A DNA stretch of 64,000 bases from positions 62,001 through 126,000 of the forward strand of contig CAJQRD010000001.1 of assembly GCA_905480605.1 (NCBI GenBank). Reading direction: 5' to 3'. Both the position numbers and the translations under genes were made by a program. The notes below the pieces were generated by a model, which saw only the letters and a list, made by a program, of their open reading frames with translations, ran no database searches and was not told the DNA's origin. The DNA comes from an uncultured Saprospiraceae bacterium (GTDB lineage Bacteria; Bacteroidota; Bacteroidia; Chitinophagales; Saprospiraceae). Positions 19,819-28,300 of this stretch are shown piece after piece; position 1 is the first letter of the stretch; every line of letters begins with the position of its first letter.

Positions 19819-19955
19819 GCAATTTAAAGTCATCAAATTTTCTATTTCATGCTTATGTAAGAAGATTCAAAGTATATAGCTTCTCAACTTAGCTTTTGAA
19901 AAAAATGAATATGGCTATTTTATTTTACCTTCAAGCACCCTTAATTTCGGGTATT

Positions 19956-19992
19956 AAAAAAGGGCTACTTTTTAACAAAGCAGCCCTTTTTT
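19956..19992 (+). terminator. Bidirectional Rho-independent terminator
   Basis: Eleven-base inverted repeat aaaaaagggct (19956-19966) / agccctttttt (19982-19992) around a 15-base loop. The T/A tracts on both sides suit termination of both the DUF4293 gene (+) and the ExbB-ExbD operon (-). Confidence 0.88.
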
Positions 19993-20009
19993 ATACATTA
20001 GAACTATTA

Positions 20010-20477
20010 TTAATCAACTCTTTTCTTAGCTGAATAATTAACTTTTAATTGACCTGATTTTCTCAATTGAGTTTTCACGTCTGAAACAATACCCATCGTA
20101 ACATCTCCATCAACTCTCAAAGATGTACTTATACCTGGTCTTTGTACTTCTTGCACTGTACTTCTGTGCTTTTCCAAAAACAATGGAATATCACTGATAT
20201 TTGCAAATTTATCTCCTAATTGTAATCTAGGCTTAGTTCCATAAGTTGATTGATAGTTAATCATTGGTTTTCCCATATACATGAAATTAACCAAAGATTT
20301 CTTTTCCAATTTTGTCAACTCTGTAGCGGAAGGTACATTGTTACTAACCTTAAGCTCAGCGTCTCTCAAAACTGTTACAACCATAAAAAAGAACAGAAGC
20401 ATGAAAATAATATCAGGCAATGATGCAGTAGATACCTCTGGGTTTGCCTTTCCTCTCTTTTTAGTAAATTTTGCCAT
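20010..20477 (-). CDS. ExbD/TolR family biopolymer transport protein (second copy)
   Basis: The 155-residue protein has a short cytoplasmic N-terminus, one transmembrane helix (about 21-41) with the conserved proton-path Asp (STASLPDIIFML, Asp22) and a periplasmic domain. With the ExbB homologue it would form a proton-driven motor energising TonB-dependent transport or an envelope process. It is last in the operon ExbB / 3-TM protein / ExbD / ExbD, 5 bases behind the other ExbD. The two ExbDs are clearly different in sequence, so a hetero-oligomer or two partner specificities is possible. Confidence 0.9.
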   Translation of the reverse strand: MAKFTKKRGKANPEVSTASLPDIIFMLLFFFMVVTVLRDAELKVSNNVPSATELTKLEKKSLVNFMYMGKPMINYQSTYGTKPRLQLGDKFANISDIPLFLEKHRSTVQEVQRPGISTSLRVDGDVTMGIVSDVKTQLRKSGQLKVNYSAKKRVD

Positions 20478-20482
20478 TTTTA

Positions 20483-21037
20483 TTAATTTTCTTCTCCGAA
20501 ATTAGTTGGTTCAGCTTCTGAAATAACCAAAGGAATTCTAGATCTAATTTCCTTTTGGTCAACTTTATCCAAAAACTCAAACGATTTTCCATACTTTTTT
20601 TGAGCCTCTTCCTCTCTTAATTCATTGTAAGCAGCTTTCAATTCATTATAAATCGCCAAGTACGTTTTGTAATTGGTACCTCTATCATTTTTGAATGAAA
20701 TAATTGCTTTCGTTGGATCTTGAGACATATTTTCAAGCCTACGAGGATTCATAATGAATTCTTTCGTATCCTCTCTCAAATTTTTTATGTCCTTAGGTTC
20801 ACCTCTAACAAGCAATTCATTATTGGCATTCACCAGTATTGAATATACGTTTCTAGAATTTAACCTCATTTCTGGAGGTGGTTCATTTGACCAAGGTGGT
20901 AACTTTACGTAAACCCCCTTATCTACATCAATAGTAGTAGTTACAAGAAAGAAAATCAATAATAGGAAGGCAATATCAGCCATAGAACCCGCATTAACTT
21001 CGGGCTTCATTCTATCTTTTGCGCGTTTTTTCGGCAT
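20483..21037 (-). CDS. ExbD/TolR family biopolymer transport protein (first copy)
   Basis: The 184-residue protein has a basic N-terminus, one transmembrane helix (about 20-38) with Asp21 in GSMADIAFLLLIFFLV, and a periplasmic domain with a NNELLVRGE strand and a helix rich in Glu/Lys. It lies 6 bases behind the 3-TM protein gene and 5 bases ahead of the second ExbD. In Bacteroidota this duplicated ExbD arrangement usually serves TonB-dependent receptors; one such receptor is encoded at 10.2-12.8 kb. Confidence 0.92.
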   Translation of the reverse strand: MPKKRAKDRMKPEVNAGSMADIAFLLLIFFLVTTTIDVDKGVYVKLPPWSNEPPPEMRLNSRNVYSILVNANNELLVRGEPKDIKNLREDTKEFIMNPRRLENMSQDPTKAIISFKNDRGTNYKTYLAIYNELKAAYNELREEEAQKKYGKSFEFLDKVDQKEIRSRIPLVISEAEPTNFGEEN

Positions 21038-21043
21038 AATTTC

Positions 21044-21553
21044 CTATTTAAATATGTTTAAAATTCCACCTACAACAGCAGCTAGTATTGATAGTCCAAT
21101 CATTACAACAGTTGTTCTAATTCCACCTCCTATCCATCTAATCGTGTCAGCGCTTAAGTTTTGTTTACCTGCAATTTCAGCAGCTTTACCAGCTAGATCT
21201 GCATTTGACATTGACTTGAATATAAAGAATATTACAAGTACTAAAATAACTCCTGCTAAAGGTTTGATAGAACCCTTTAAATCTGAAAACACAGATTTTC
21301 CAGCAAATACAACCATAAAGAAAGCTGCAACTGCAAGCAATATTATTGGTATAGTAATAACTGGATTAAAAAAGTCAAATGTCTGCGTACTTTCTTTATC
21401 CTTAAGGATTTGAACTAAGTCCGTTCCAGCATCATAACCTGCACCACTTAAGCCATTGAAGATACTTCCTAACACAATAACAATACAAACGACTGCTAGT
21501 ATTAAGGACCCCATTTGCCCTTTACTGTTTAAAATATTATATAGTGACTTCAT
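21044..21553 (-). CDS. Three-helix membrane protein of the ExbB-ExbD operon, function unknown
   Basis: The 169-residue protein has three hydrophobic segments (about 15-33, 66-84, 97-113) and a further one near the C-terminus (about 146-168), with polar loops between. It sits between ExbB and two ExbDs in a tight operon. I recall similar small membrane proteins at this position in other Bacteroidota ExbB operons but know no assigned role. A structural or assembly role in the motor complex is an inference from position only. Confidence 0.7.
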   Translation of the reverse strand: MKSLYNILNSKGQMGSLILAVVCIVIVLGSIFNGLSGAGYDAGTDLVQILKDKESTQTFDFFNPVITIPIILLAVAAFFMVVFAGKSVFSDLKGSIKPLAGVILVLVIFFIFKSMSNADLAGKAAEIAGKQNLSADTIRWIGGGIRTTVVMIGLSILAAVVGGILNIFK

Positions 21554-21642
21554 TCGTTTTTTTTTTAATATTAAAATTCGAATTATAAGTATCTACTCCA
21601 TAAAAAAATATAAAGCCAAATACTTAAAAGACTTGGTTGTTA

Positions 21643-22371
21643 TTATTTGAAAAGGCCGTTTTTAGCCATTACATCAACAAGTCCGATTGAAGTCTCTTCC
21701 ATTTTATTTACAATACCATCAATCTTAGAAACGATGTAATTATAAAAGATCTGAAGGATAATTGCTACGATAAGACCAAATACAGTTGTCAATAGTGCCA
21801 CCTTAATACCACCGGCAACTACTGAAGGTGATAAATCACCCACTGCTTCAATTCTATCAAAAGCTTGGATCATACCAATTACTGTACCCATGAAACCTAA
21901 CATTGGTGCAATTGCTATGAATAATGAAATCCAAACTAATCCTTTTTCCAAAAGACCCATTTGAACTGAACCGTAAGAAACAATAGCCTTTTCAACTGCT
22001 TCTGGTCCATCTTTGGCATTTCTTAGGCCTTCATAAAGAACGCTAGCAGTTGGACCTGGTGTAGATCTTGCTACCTCTTTAGCACCTTCTAAATCTCCCT
22101 CTCCTAATTTCTCGTCAATGCTGTTAAGCAATTTCGATGTATTAGTTGTTGCGATATTTAAAGTAATTATTCTTTCAATACAGAATGCTAACCCCAAGAT
22201 TAAGGTAATCAATACAAAACTCATGAAGAACCAATCTCCCTCTATGAATTTTTCTTTTAACATTTGGAATACTCCACCTTCATCGGCAGCAGCATCTTGA
22301 GCAACTAGCTCAGAAAATCCTAGGAAACACATACCTAGCATAACAAAACCTACAAGAACGATTTTTCGCAT
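21643..22371 (-). CDS. MotA/TolQ/ExbB proton channel family protein
   Basis: The 242-residue protein opens with a cleavable-looking signal peptide (about 1-24, ...SELVAQ), then has three transmembrane helices in the ExbB pattern. A long cytoplasmic loop (about 75-145) is followed by the signature APMLGFMGTVIGMIQAF and a last helix with LLTTVFGLIVAIILQIF. It is the channel subunit with the two ExbDs behind it and begins the operon. An N-terminal signal sequence before the first helix is common in ExbB of Bacteroidota. Confidence 0.92.
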   Translation of the reverse strand: MRKIVLVGFVMLGMCFLGFSELVAQDAAADEGGVFQMLKEKFIEGDWFFMSFVLITLILGLAFCIERIITLNIATTNTSKLLNSIDEKLGEGDLEGAKEVARSTPGPTASVLYEGLRNAKDGPEAVEKAIVSYGSVQMGLLEKGLVWISLFIAIAPMLGFMGTVIGMIQAFDRIEAVGDLSPSVVAGGIKVALLTTVFGLIVAIILQIFYNYIVSKIDGIVNKMEETSIGLVDVMAKNGLFK

Positions 22372-22743
22372 GATAATTCTTTTTCTAAATAATCAGTATA
22401 ATATTAATATTTGGTTTAAAGCCCTAAAATATAAATATTTGCATTAGTTGTGTAATTATCGACATCATATTTTCCAACTGATACGTTTTACCAAACCTTT
22501 GTTTACATTTTTTAGATTCTTTAATACAGATGTAAATTACATTCTTAGTGGTGTGAAATCATAATATTTCTTATTGAATTACCACTTTCTTTTAAATTAT
22601 TCACTTAAAAGCGTTGTATTGCTGTCAACAACAGATTTTTTCCTTCGATTTAAAAATAATTTCAAATTTCATTTTCTTCATTATGATCTTATATATAAGG
22701 AATCATAATGTAAAAAATACCACTTAACTAAAAACTTTAAAAG
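22372..22743. other. Non-coding stretch between exbB and tRNA-Ser
   Basis: About 370 AT-rich bases that must hold the exbB operon promoter. I see a TATATTTT-like sequence on the minus strand near 22428 but no exact TAnnTTTG element, no ORF and no strong hairpin. Confidence 0.5.
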
Positions 22744-22831
22744 CGGAGAATGAGGGATTCGAACCCTCGATACCCTTTTGAGGTATACACGCTTTCCAAG
22801 CGTGCGCCTTAAGCCACTCGGCCAATTCTCC
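22744..22831 (-). tRNA. tRNA-Ser (anticodon GGA)
   Basis: The minus strand reads GGAGAATTGGCCGAG..., giving a 7-bp acceptor stem (GGAGAAT / ATTCTCC), discriminator G, a long variable arm as in class II tRNAs, and a T-arm with GGTTCGAATCC. The anticodon loop TTGGAAA lies between a CACGC / GCGTG-type stem, giving GGA for serine. CCA is not encoded. Confidence 0.97.
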
Positions 22832-22868
22832 AAAATGATTTATTCAACCATCGGGCACAAAATAGGAA

Positions 22869-23642
22869 TCAATTATCAGCTTTACTAAATATTCGATTAG
22901 CATTTGCTGTAGTGACATTCATTATCTTAGAAATTTCAACATTTCTGACCTCTGCAATCTTCTTCGCAACCAAAGGAATGTAGCAACTTTCATTTCTTTT
23001 TCCTCTAAATGGCGTAGGTGCCAAATAAGGTGCATCTGTTTCCAATAACATTGTATCCATTGGCATATACTGAATCACTTCATCCAAATTTGCTTTTTTA
23101 AATGTTGTTACACCACCTAAACCCATCATAAAGTTAGTTTCAACAATTCGTCGACATTGATCAATGGTACCATTAAAACAGTGAAATATTCCAGTGAGGT
23201 CATCTCCCTTATGTTTTTCAATTATTTCAATTGTCAAATCCAATGATTCCCTTGAATGGATGATTATTGGCAGTTTATAGTTCTTTGCCCATTCGATTTG
23301 TCTTTCAAAAGCGGCAACCTGTTCTTTTTTAAATGTAACATCCCAATACAAATCGACACCAGTCTCCCCTATTCCATAATAAACGCCTTGATCAAGGTAC
23401 TCCTTCATAATATCCAAAGTGCTCTCAAAGTCATCTTTAACAGAACACGGGTGCAGTCCCATCATTGGAAAACAATTGTCAGGATAGTTCTTGGCCAAAA
23501 CATGCATATTATTTATAGACTCTAAATCTATATTTGGCAAATAAATTTTTAAGACATTTGCATTTATAGCGCTATTAATAACAACATCTATATCTTCGTC
23601 AAATTGTTCTAAGTATAAATGTGCATGTGTGTCTATATACAT
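22869..23642 (-). CDS. TatD family metal-dependent hydrolase
   Basis: The 257-residue TIM-barrel protein carries the TatD metal ligands in order: THAHL (His6, His8), GETGVD (Glu93), IIHSRES (His129), FHCFNG (His154) and ETDAPYL (Asp203) followed by TPFRGKRNE. TatD enzymes are 3'-5' DNA/RNA exonucleases linked to DNA repair and turnover, sometimes acting on D-tyrosyl-tRNA. The gene is divergent from the RNase H gene with only 14 bases between the start codons, so each promoter must lie within the other's coding region or in that tiny gap. Confidence 0.93.
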   Translation of the reverse strand: MYIDTHAHLYLEQFDEDIDVVINSAINANVLKIYLPNIDLESINNMHVLAKNYPDNCFPMMGLHPCSVKDDFESTLDIMKEYLDQGVYYGIGETGVDLYWDVTFKKEQVAAFERQIEWAKNYKLPIIIHSRESLDLTIEIIEKHKGDDLTGIFHCFNGTIDQCRRIVETNFMMGLGGVTTFKKANLDEVIQYMPMDTMLLETDAPYLAPTPFRGKRNESCYIPLVAKKIAEVRNVEISKIMNVTTANANRIFSKADN

Positions 23643-23656
23643 CGACTAATTTTAAA

Positions 23657-24298
23657 ATGGCTAAAAACAACAAAAGTAAATATTATGTAGTTTGGGTAGG
23701 GCAAAATCCGGGAATTTATAATTCCTGGACTGATTGTCAAGTTCAAATAAAAGGATTTCCCAATGCCAAATACAAATCATTTAAAACCTTAGAAGAAGCA
23801 AAATTGGCCTTTGGAGGATCTGCTGTTCATTTTATTGAAAAGAAAAAATCACCTTCTCAACCAAAAGATATATCCGCATTCGCCGATCAAATAGTAAAAG
23901 AAAGTATTTCTGTAGATGCCGCTTGCAGTGGTAATCCTGGATTAATGGAATACCGTTGTGTTGAAACCATCAGCTACAAGCAAATATTCAGAATGGGGCC
24001 ATTTGAAGAAGGCACTAATAATGTTGGAGAGTATTTGGCTTTGGTACATGCCTTGGCAATGCTCAAGCAAGCAAAAGATACTAAAACCGCTATTTACACA
24101 GATTCAAGAACTGCTATGAGCTGGATTAGAAATAAAAAAGTAAAGACCACACTTAAGCAAACAAGTAAAAACAAAAAAGTATTTGCTTTACTAAGCAGAG
24201 CCATTCATTGGGTCAACAACAATACTTTCAGTAATAAGATAATAAAATGGGATACTAAAAACTGGGGAGAAATACCTGCAGATTTTGGCCGAAAATAA
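23657..24298 (+). CDS. Viroplasmin-domain ribonuclease H
   Basis: I use the ATG at 23657 (213 aa), not the earlier one at 23621, because the family begins with a MAKNNKSKYYVVWVGQNPG-like viroplasmin domain (about 1-55: GIYNSW, SFKTLEEAKLAF). The C-terminal RNase HI domain (about 83-213) shows the four acidic catalytic residues: Asp87 (SVDAACSGNPG), Glu125 (VGEYLAL), Asp149 (YTDSRTA) and Asp209 (PADFGRK). It degrades RNA in RNA-DNA hybrids; the N-terminal domain helps bind the hybrid. It converges with def, 8 bases apart. Confidence 0.93.
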   Translation: MAKNNKSKYYVVWVGQNPGIYNSWTDCQVQIKGFPNAKYKSFKTLEEAKLAFGGSAVHFIEKKKSPSQPKDISAFADQIVKESISVDAACSGNPGLMEYRCVETISYKQIFRMGPFEEGTNNVGEYLALVHALAMLKQAKDTKTAIYTDSRTAMSWIRNKKVKTTLKQTSKNKKVFALLSRAIHWVNNNTFSNKIIKWDTKNWGEIPADFGRK

Positions 24299-24306
24299 CC
24301 ACAGTT

Positions 24307-24861
24307 TTATTTTACAAATCGCATTCTGTAATCAGATCGAATTTTACCTTTTTTTATATTTTCCAACTTTCTCTTAATAAGCCTTTTCCTTAAAGGTGGT
24401 AGTTTTTCTGTAAAAAGCTTTCCCTCAATGTGATCATATTCATGTTGAATTACTCTTGCTGCCATTCCATCGAAAGTTTTTTTATGCTCAACAAAGTTCT
24501 CATCCATGTATTTAATTACAATTGTATTGAGTCGATCTACATCACCCCTTATATCAGGAATACTCAAACAACCCTCCTCATAGGAAGCTTCAGTACCTCT
24601 TTCTTCAATAATTTGAGCATTTATAAAGACTTGCTTTATACCTAAAATATCATTTTCTTCTTCTTGCATTTGCTGTGTATCAACCAAAAATAATCTGATT
24701 GCCTTCCCTACTTGTGGCGCTGCCAGTCCAATACCTTTTGCATTGTACATTGTCTCCCACATATTTTCAATAATCTCCTTTAGGTTTTTATAATCTGGAG
24801 TAATCTCAATTCCCTTTTTTTTCAAAACAGGTTGTCCGTATGCGTAAATTGGTAAAATCAT
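24307..24861 (-). CDS. def: Peptide deformylase
   Basis: All three metal-site motifs are present in the 184-residue protein: GIGLAAPQVG (motif 1), EGCLSIP (motif 2, Cys98) and QHEYDHIEG (motif 3, His140, Glu141, His144). It removes the formyl group from nascent proteins. The start overlaps the ruvX stop (ATGA), so the two genes are translationally coupled. Length and motifs fit the type found in Gram-negative bacteria. Confidence 0.97.
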   Translation of the reverse strand: MILPIYAYGQPVLKKKGIEITPDYKNLKEIIENMWETMYNAKGIGLAAPQVGKAIRLFLVDTQQMQEEENDILGIKQVFINAQIIEERGTEASYEEGCLSIPDIRGDVDRLNTIVIKYMDENFVEHKKTFDGMAARVIQHEYDHIEGKLFTEKLPPLRKRLIKRKLENIKKGKIRSDYRMRFVK

Positions 24862-25268
24862 ATATGTTTCAAATATCTTTGCAAAATTAACACTGCACTC
24901 AATTTATCCAAACGGGCCTTATCTTTTCTTTGTTTTTTTGACAATCCAGATTGAATCATAATATCTAAAGCTTGTACAGAAGTATAGTTCTCGTCTTGGT
25001 AATCAATAGCAATGTTTGGAAATAGCTTTTCAAATTTCTTAACAAAGATTCTTATCTCATCAACTACGTAAGTAGGGTTTCCATCTTTATGTGTTGGGAA
25101 TCCAAAAACTATTTTTTCTACTTCTTCTTCCTTCAAATACATTTTAAGAAATTCTAAAAAAGTATTAGTATTCACAGTTTTTACAGGATTTACAATGATT
25201 TGCAATTCATCTGTAGCTGCAACGCCTACGCGTTTAATACCATAATCTATTCCTAAAATTCTTGCCAT
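24858..25268 (-). CDS. ruvX: Putative pre-16S rRNA nuclease / Holliday junction resolvase-like protein (YqgF family)
   Basis: The RNase H-like fold of YqgF is marked by GIDYGIKRVGVAATDE (Asp8 catalytic), VFGFPTHKDGNP and YQDENYTSVQA in 136 residues. The ATG at 25268 is preferred over a GTG one codon earlier. The family matures the 5' end of 16S rRNA. Directly coupled to def in an ordinary housekeeping pair. Confidence 0.94.
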   Translation of the reverse strand: MARILGIDYGIKRVGVAATDELQIIVNPVKTVNTNTFLEFLKMYLKEEEVEKIVFGFPTHKDGNPTYVVDEIRIFVKKFEKLFPNIAIDYQDENYTSVQALDIMIQSGLSKKQRKDKARLDKLSAVLILQRYLKHI

Positions 25269-25303
25269 CACTTATTTAAATGCAAATGTACTCGTATTAG
25301 TTC

Positions 25304-25343
25304 AAAAAAAAGACCCCTCTTCAGTCTGTACCAAAGAAGGGCC
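25304..25343 (-). terminator. Likely Rho-independent terminator of giant paralogue B
   Basis: On the minus strand an imperfect CCCTTCTT / AAGAGGG stem with a short loop runs into eight T, about 30 bases after the stop at 25374. The downstream TGGGATGG sequence of this leader also occurs in the terminator of giant paralogue C. Confidence 0.65.
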
Positions 25344-25373
25344 CCATCCCAAAAACAGTAAATCTTATATATC

Positions 25374-28300
25374 TTATCTAATAGCTACCATTTTTACAGT
25401 AGCGATATTGTTATTTGTTTTTAATGTCAGGTAGTAAACTCCACCATGACCTAATTCTTCAGCACTAAGTGAAATGCTATTCATTCCTTTGTTGAATGTT
25501 CCAAATATTCTTTTCACTTGCCTTCCTTGAATATCAGTTACCGAAATTTCAACATAGTCCTGGTTTGCAAGTACAAAATTGACTTTTGTTTCATCTGTAA
25601 ATGGATTCGGAGTATTCTGATACAATTCAAAAGTTTGAGCCAATTGATCATTTCCAAAGTCAAGCTTTGGTGTACTTACTTGACCACCATCTTTGTATAG
25701 TTCCGATTTTACAACATCATTTGATATTGACAATACTTCACTTATTTTACCGCTTTCAATAGCAAATGCATTAATAACAAAGTTTTGAGTCTGTTCAGTT
25801 GATGAATTGTTCCAACTCATAGCTACAGCATTATCTAGCAATCTGTAATTAGATTTAGAAAATGCATTATTTGTACCCTCGATTGATTCTACAATCAATT
25901 TAGAATTATCATAATTCATCGTCAACTGGAATCCTTCAACATTTGCGTTGTTGATTATAACTGGAATTTGAACCGATTCTCCAACTTCAAATGATTTGTC
26001 TTCAATTTCTAAAGAAGTTACATCAATGCTTCTGCTCTCAACTCCATTTCCATTTAAAGAAGCCGTCGCTGTACCATTTACATCCCCTATCTTTACCGCT
26101 ATGAAATCTACTTCCATGTCTGACTCAAGATTAGAAATATAGTAGTCCTCAGTGAATTTTTCAGACAATGGATCTGTAGGATCTACAAACTTAAACTCAC
26201 TGTCAACAAATCTCCATGAATCATTGTTTGGAAAGTTATTATAAACTCCTAAGATTAATTTTCTCAATTCTAGTAAATCTATCGAAGTCAATTTATTGTC
26301 TCTATTGATATCCGAAGCAATTATCTTGTATGGACTGTCAAATCTTTGCATTCCTAAAACATGTCTCTGAATTTCTACCAAATCTAAAGTAGACACCCCG
26401 TTCAAAGGATTCTGACTACTTGCAGGATTAATTAAATAATCACCACCCATTGGCATATCTGGAAAAGCATATTCGCCATCCTGATTTGTCATTTCCGCAA
26501 GTGGGCTTCCTTCAAGTGTAATATGAACATCACCAATATTTTCTAATGTTTCAGTAAATACAGATCCACCAACATTAACTGTTTCTTCTCTCTGACCCTG
26601 ACAAGCATTATTATTATCTTGAACATTCACCAAAGATGTACAGTAAGATTGATTAAGCGTACCGTTATATCCTACAACTGATGCCCAAATTTCAACCATT
26701 GTATCTCCTCGAGAAGTACAATCAAACTGAATTAATCTGTCTGAAGGATCGTCTGAAAAAGACAAGATAACATCATCTCCACAGGGGTGTGAACTTCCAG
26801 CATTAAAATCAGAAGCCCAAAGTTCAACCATACCAAAATCAGGTGTGCCATCATTGTCAAAATCCATTGGCATTAAATCAACTGCAATTCCATTTATACA
26901 ATAAGCCGTTGGAGCTTTACAGTTGTATATTGTAAATGTTTGATTCCTGGAAGTTGCATTTCCACATCTATCATAGAATGTCCAAACAACTACGTGTGTA
27001 CCTATTGGGAAGTCACCACTAAATCCAGTTTCTCCTCCATTTCCTGAGTCTTCTGTAACAGGGTTTGTAAATGTATTTGGCCCTACACCTAACTCACCAG
27101 CATATACAGAATACTTCCATCTCATATCTTCAAGAGCAGTACATGTTGAAGATCCACTTGCCGTTAATTCTATAAAACCATCCTGACATTCAGAATCATA
27201 AGTACACATTTCAATTGAATCCCCAACTACTAATTCAGGGGCAACATCATATGTGACTTTTAGAACTTGTACACAAGATGAAATAGGTAGTGATGATTGA
27301 CACCAGTCAATTACTTCCCAATGTCTTAGCACTTTAAAACAAGCATCCCCATTTGTTCCGTTGAATGTAAATACTTCATCATCATAATTAGAGGCTATCA
27401 TTCCACATCTCGTATTGTCAAATTCAGGATAGCCCACTTCTTCAGGACTCAAATCTGCCATCAACATACAACCAATCATAATGGTATCTCTTGGACATAC
27501 AAAATTTGTACTAACATTAACCACGTCTGGGTTTTCAAATGTAATTATTTGCTTACAAGTCGAAGTTCTTCCCCCGCTATCTGTTGCTGTAAATACTCTC
27601 GTATATGTTCCTAAATTACATGACGTAATTTCATTTATACCTTCTTCAGTTACATCAGCTCCACAATCATCTAAGACTGTTGGAAATCCAAATTGAGGCG
27701 TTAAGTTACTTGCATTAAATGCAGCATCACAATCGACTACTTCATTAGGAGGACATAACAATGTAGGTGCTAGTTTATCTTGAACGTCAACACTTACCAT
27801 ACACTCATTGTAGTTACCAAATATATCAACAACTCTAAATATAACCATTTGCTCTGTTCCTACATCAGCGCAACAGAAATTCACAGCCTGACTGAATCCA
27901 CATATATCTTTGATCTCCAATATATAAGGAACCTCTGTCAAACAATCTGCATCATTCCATTCATTGTATGGAGCTGGCGTCATCATAACGCAATCTCCAG
28001 CACATTGACCACTAGATACTTCAAACGATGCATCAACATTATCATAGTGTGAATCACAATTATCTGTTGCAAAGTCCCCAATTATTACATCTGAAGCAAA
28101 AGCATTATCTTCAATAGCAACTCTAAAATAATGAGTACCACATGGTGAGTTCGCTGGCAAATTAAATCTAAACGAACTTGATTGAGTTATATCCAATAAT
28201 GGCTCAATTGTATTCGAAGTATTAGACCCTGTATACCTCTCAGAATATAGTGCCTCCCAAACAGAACCATTATAGTATAAAAGCTTAAAGTTAATTCCAT

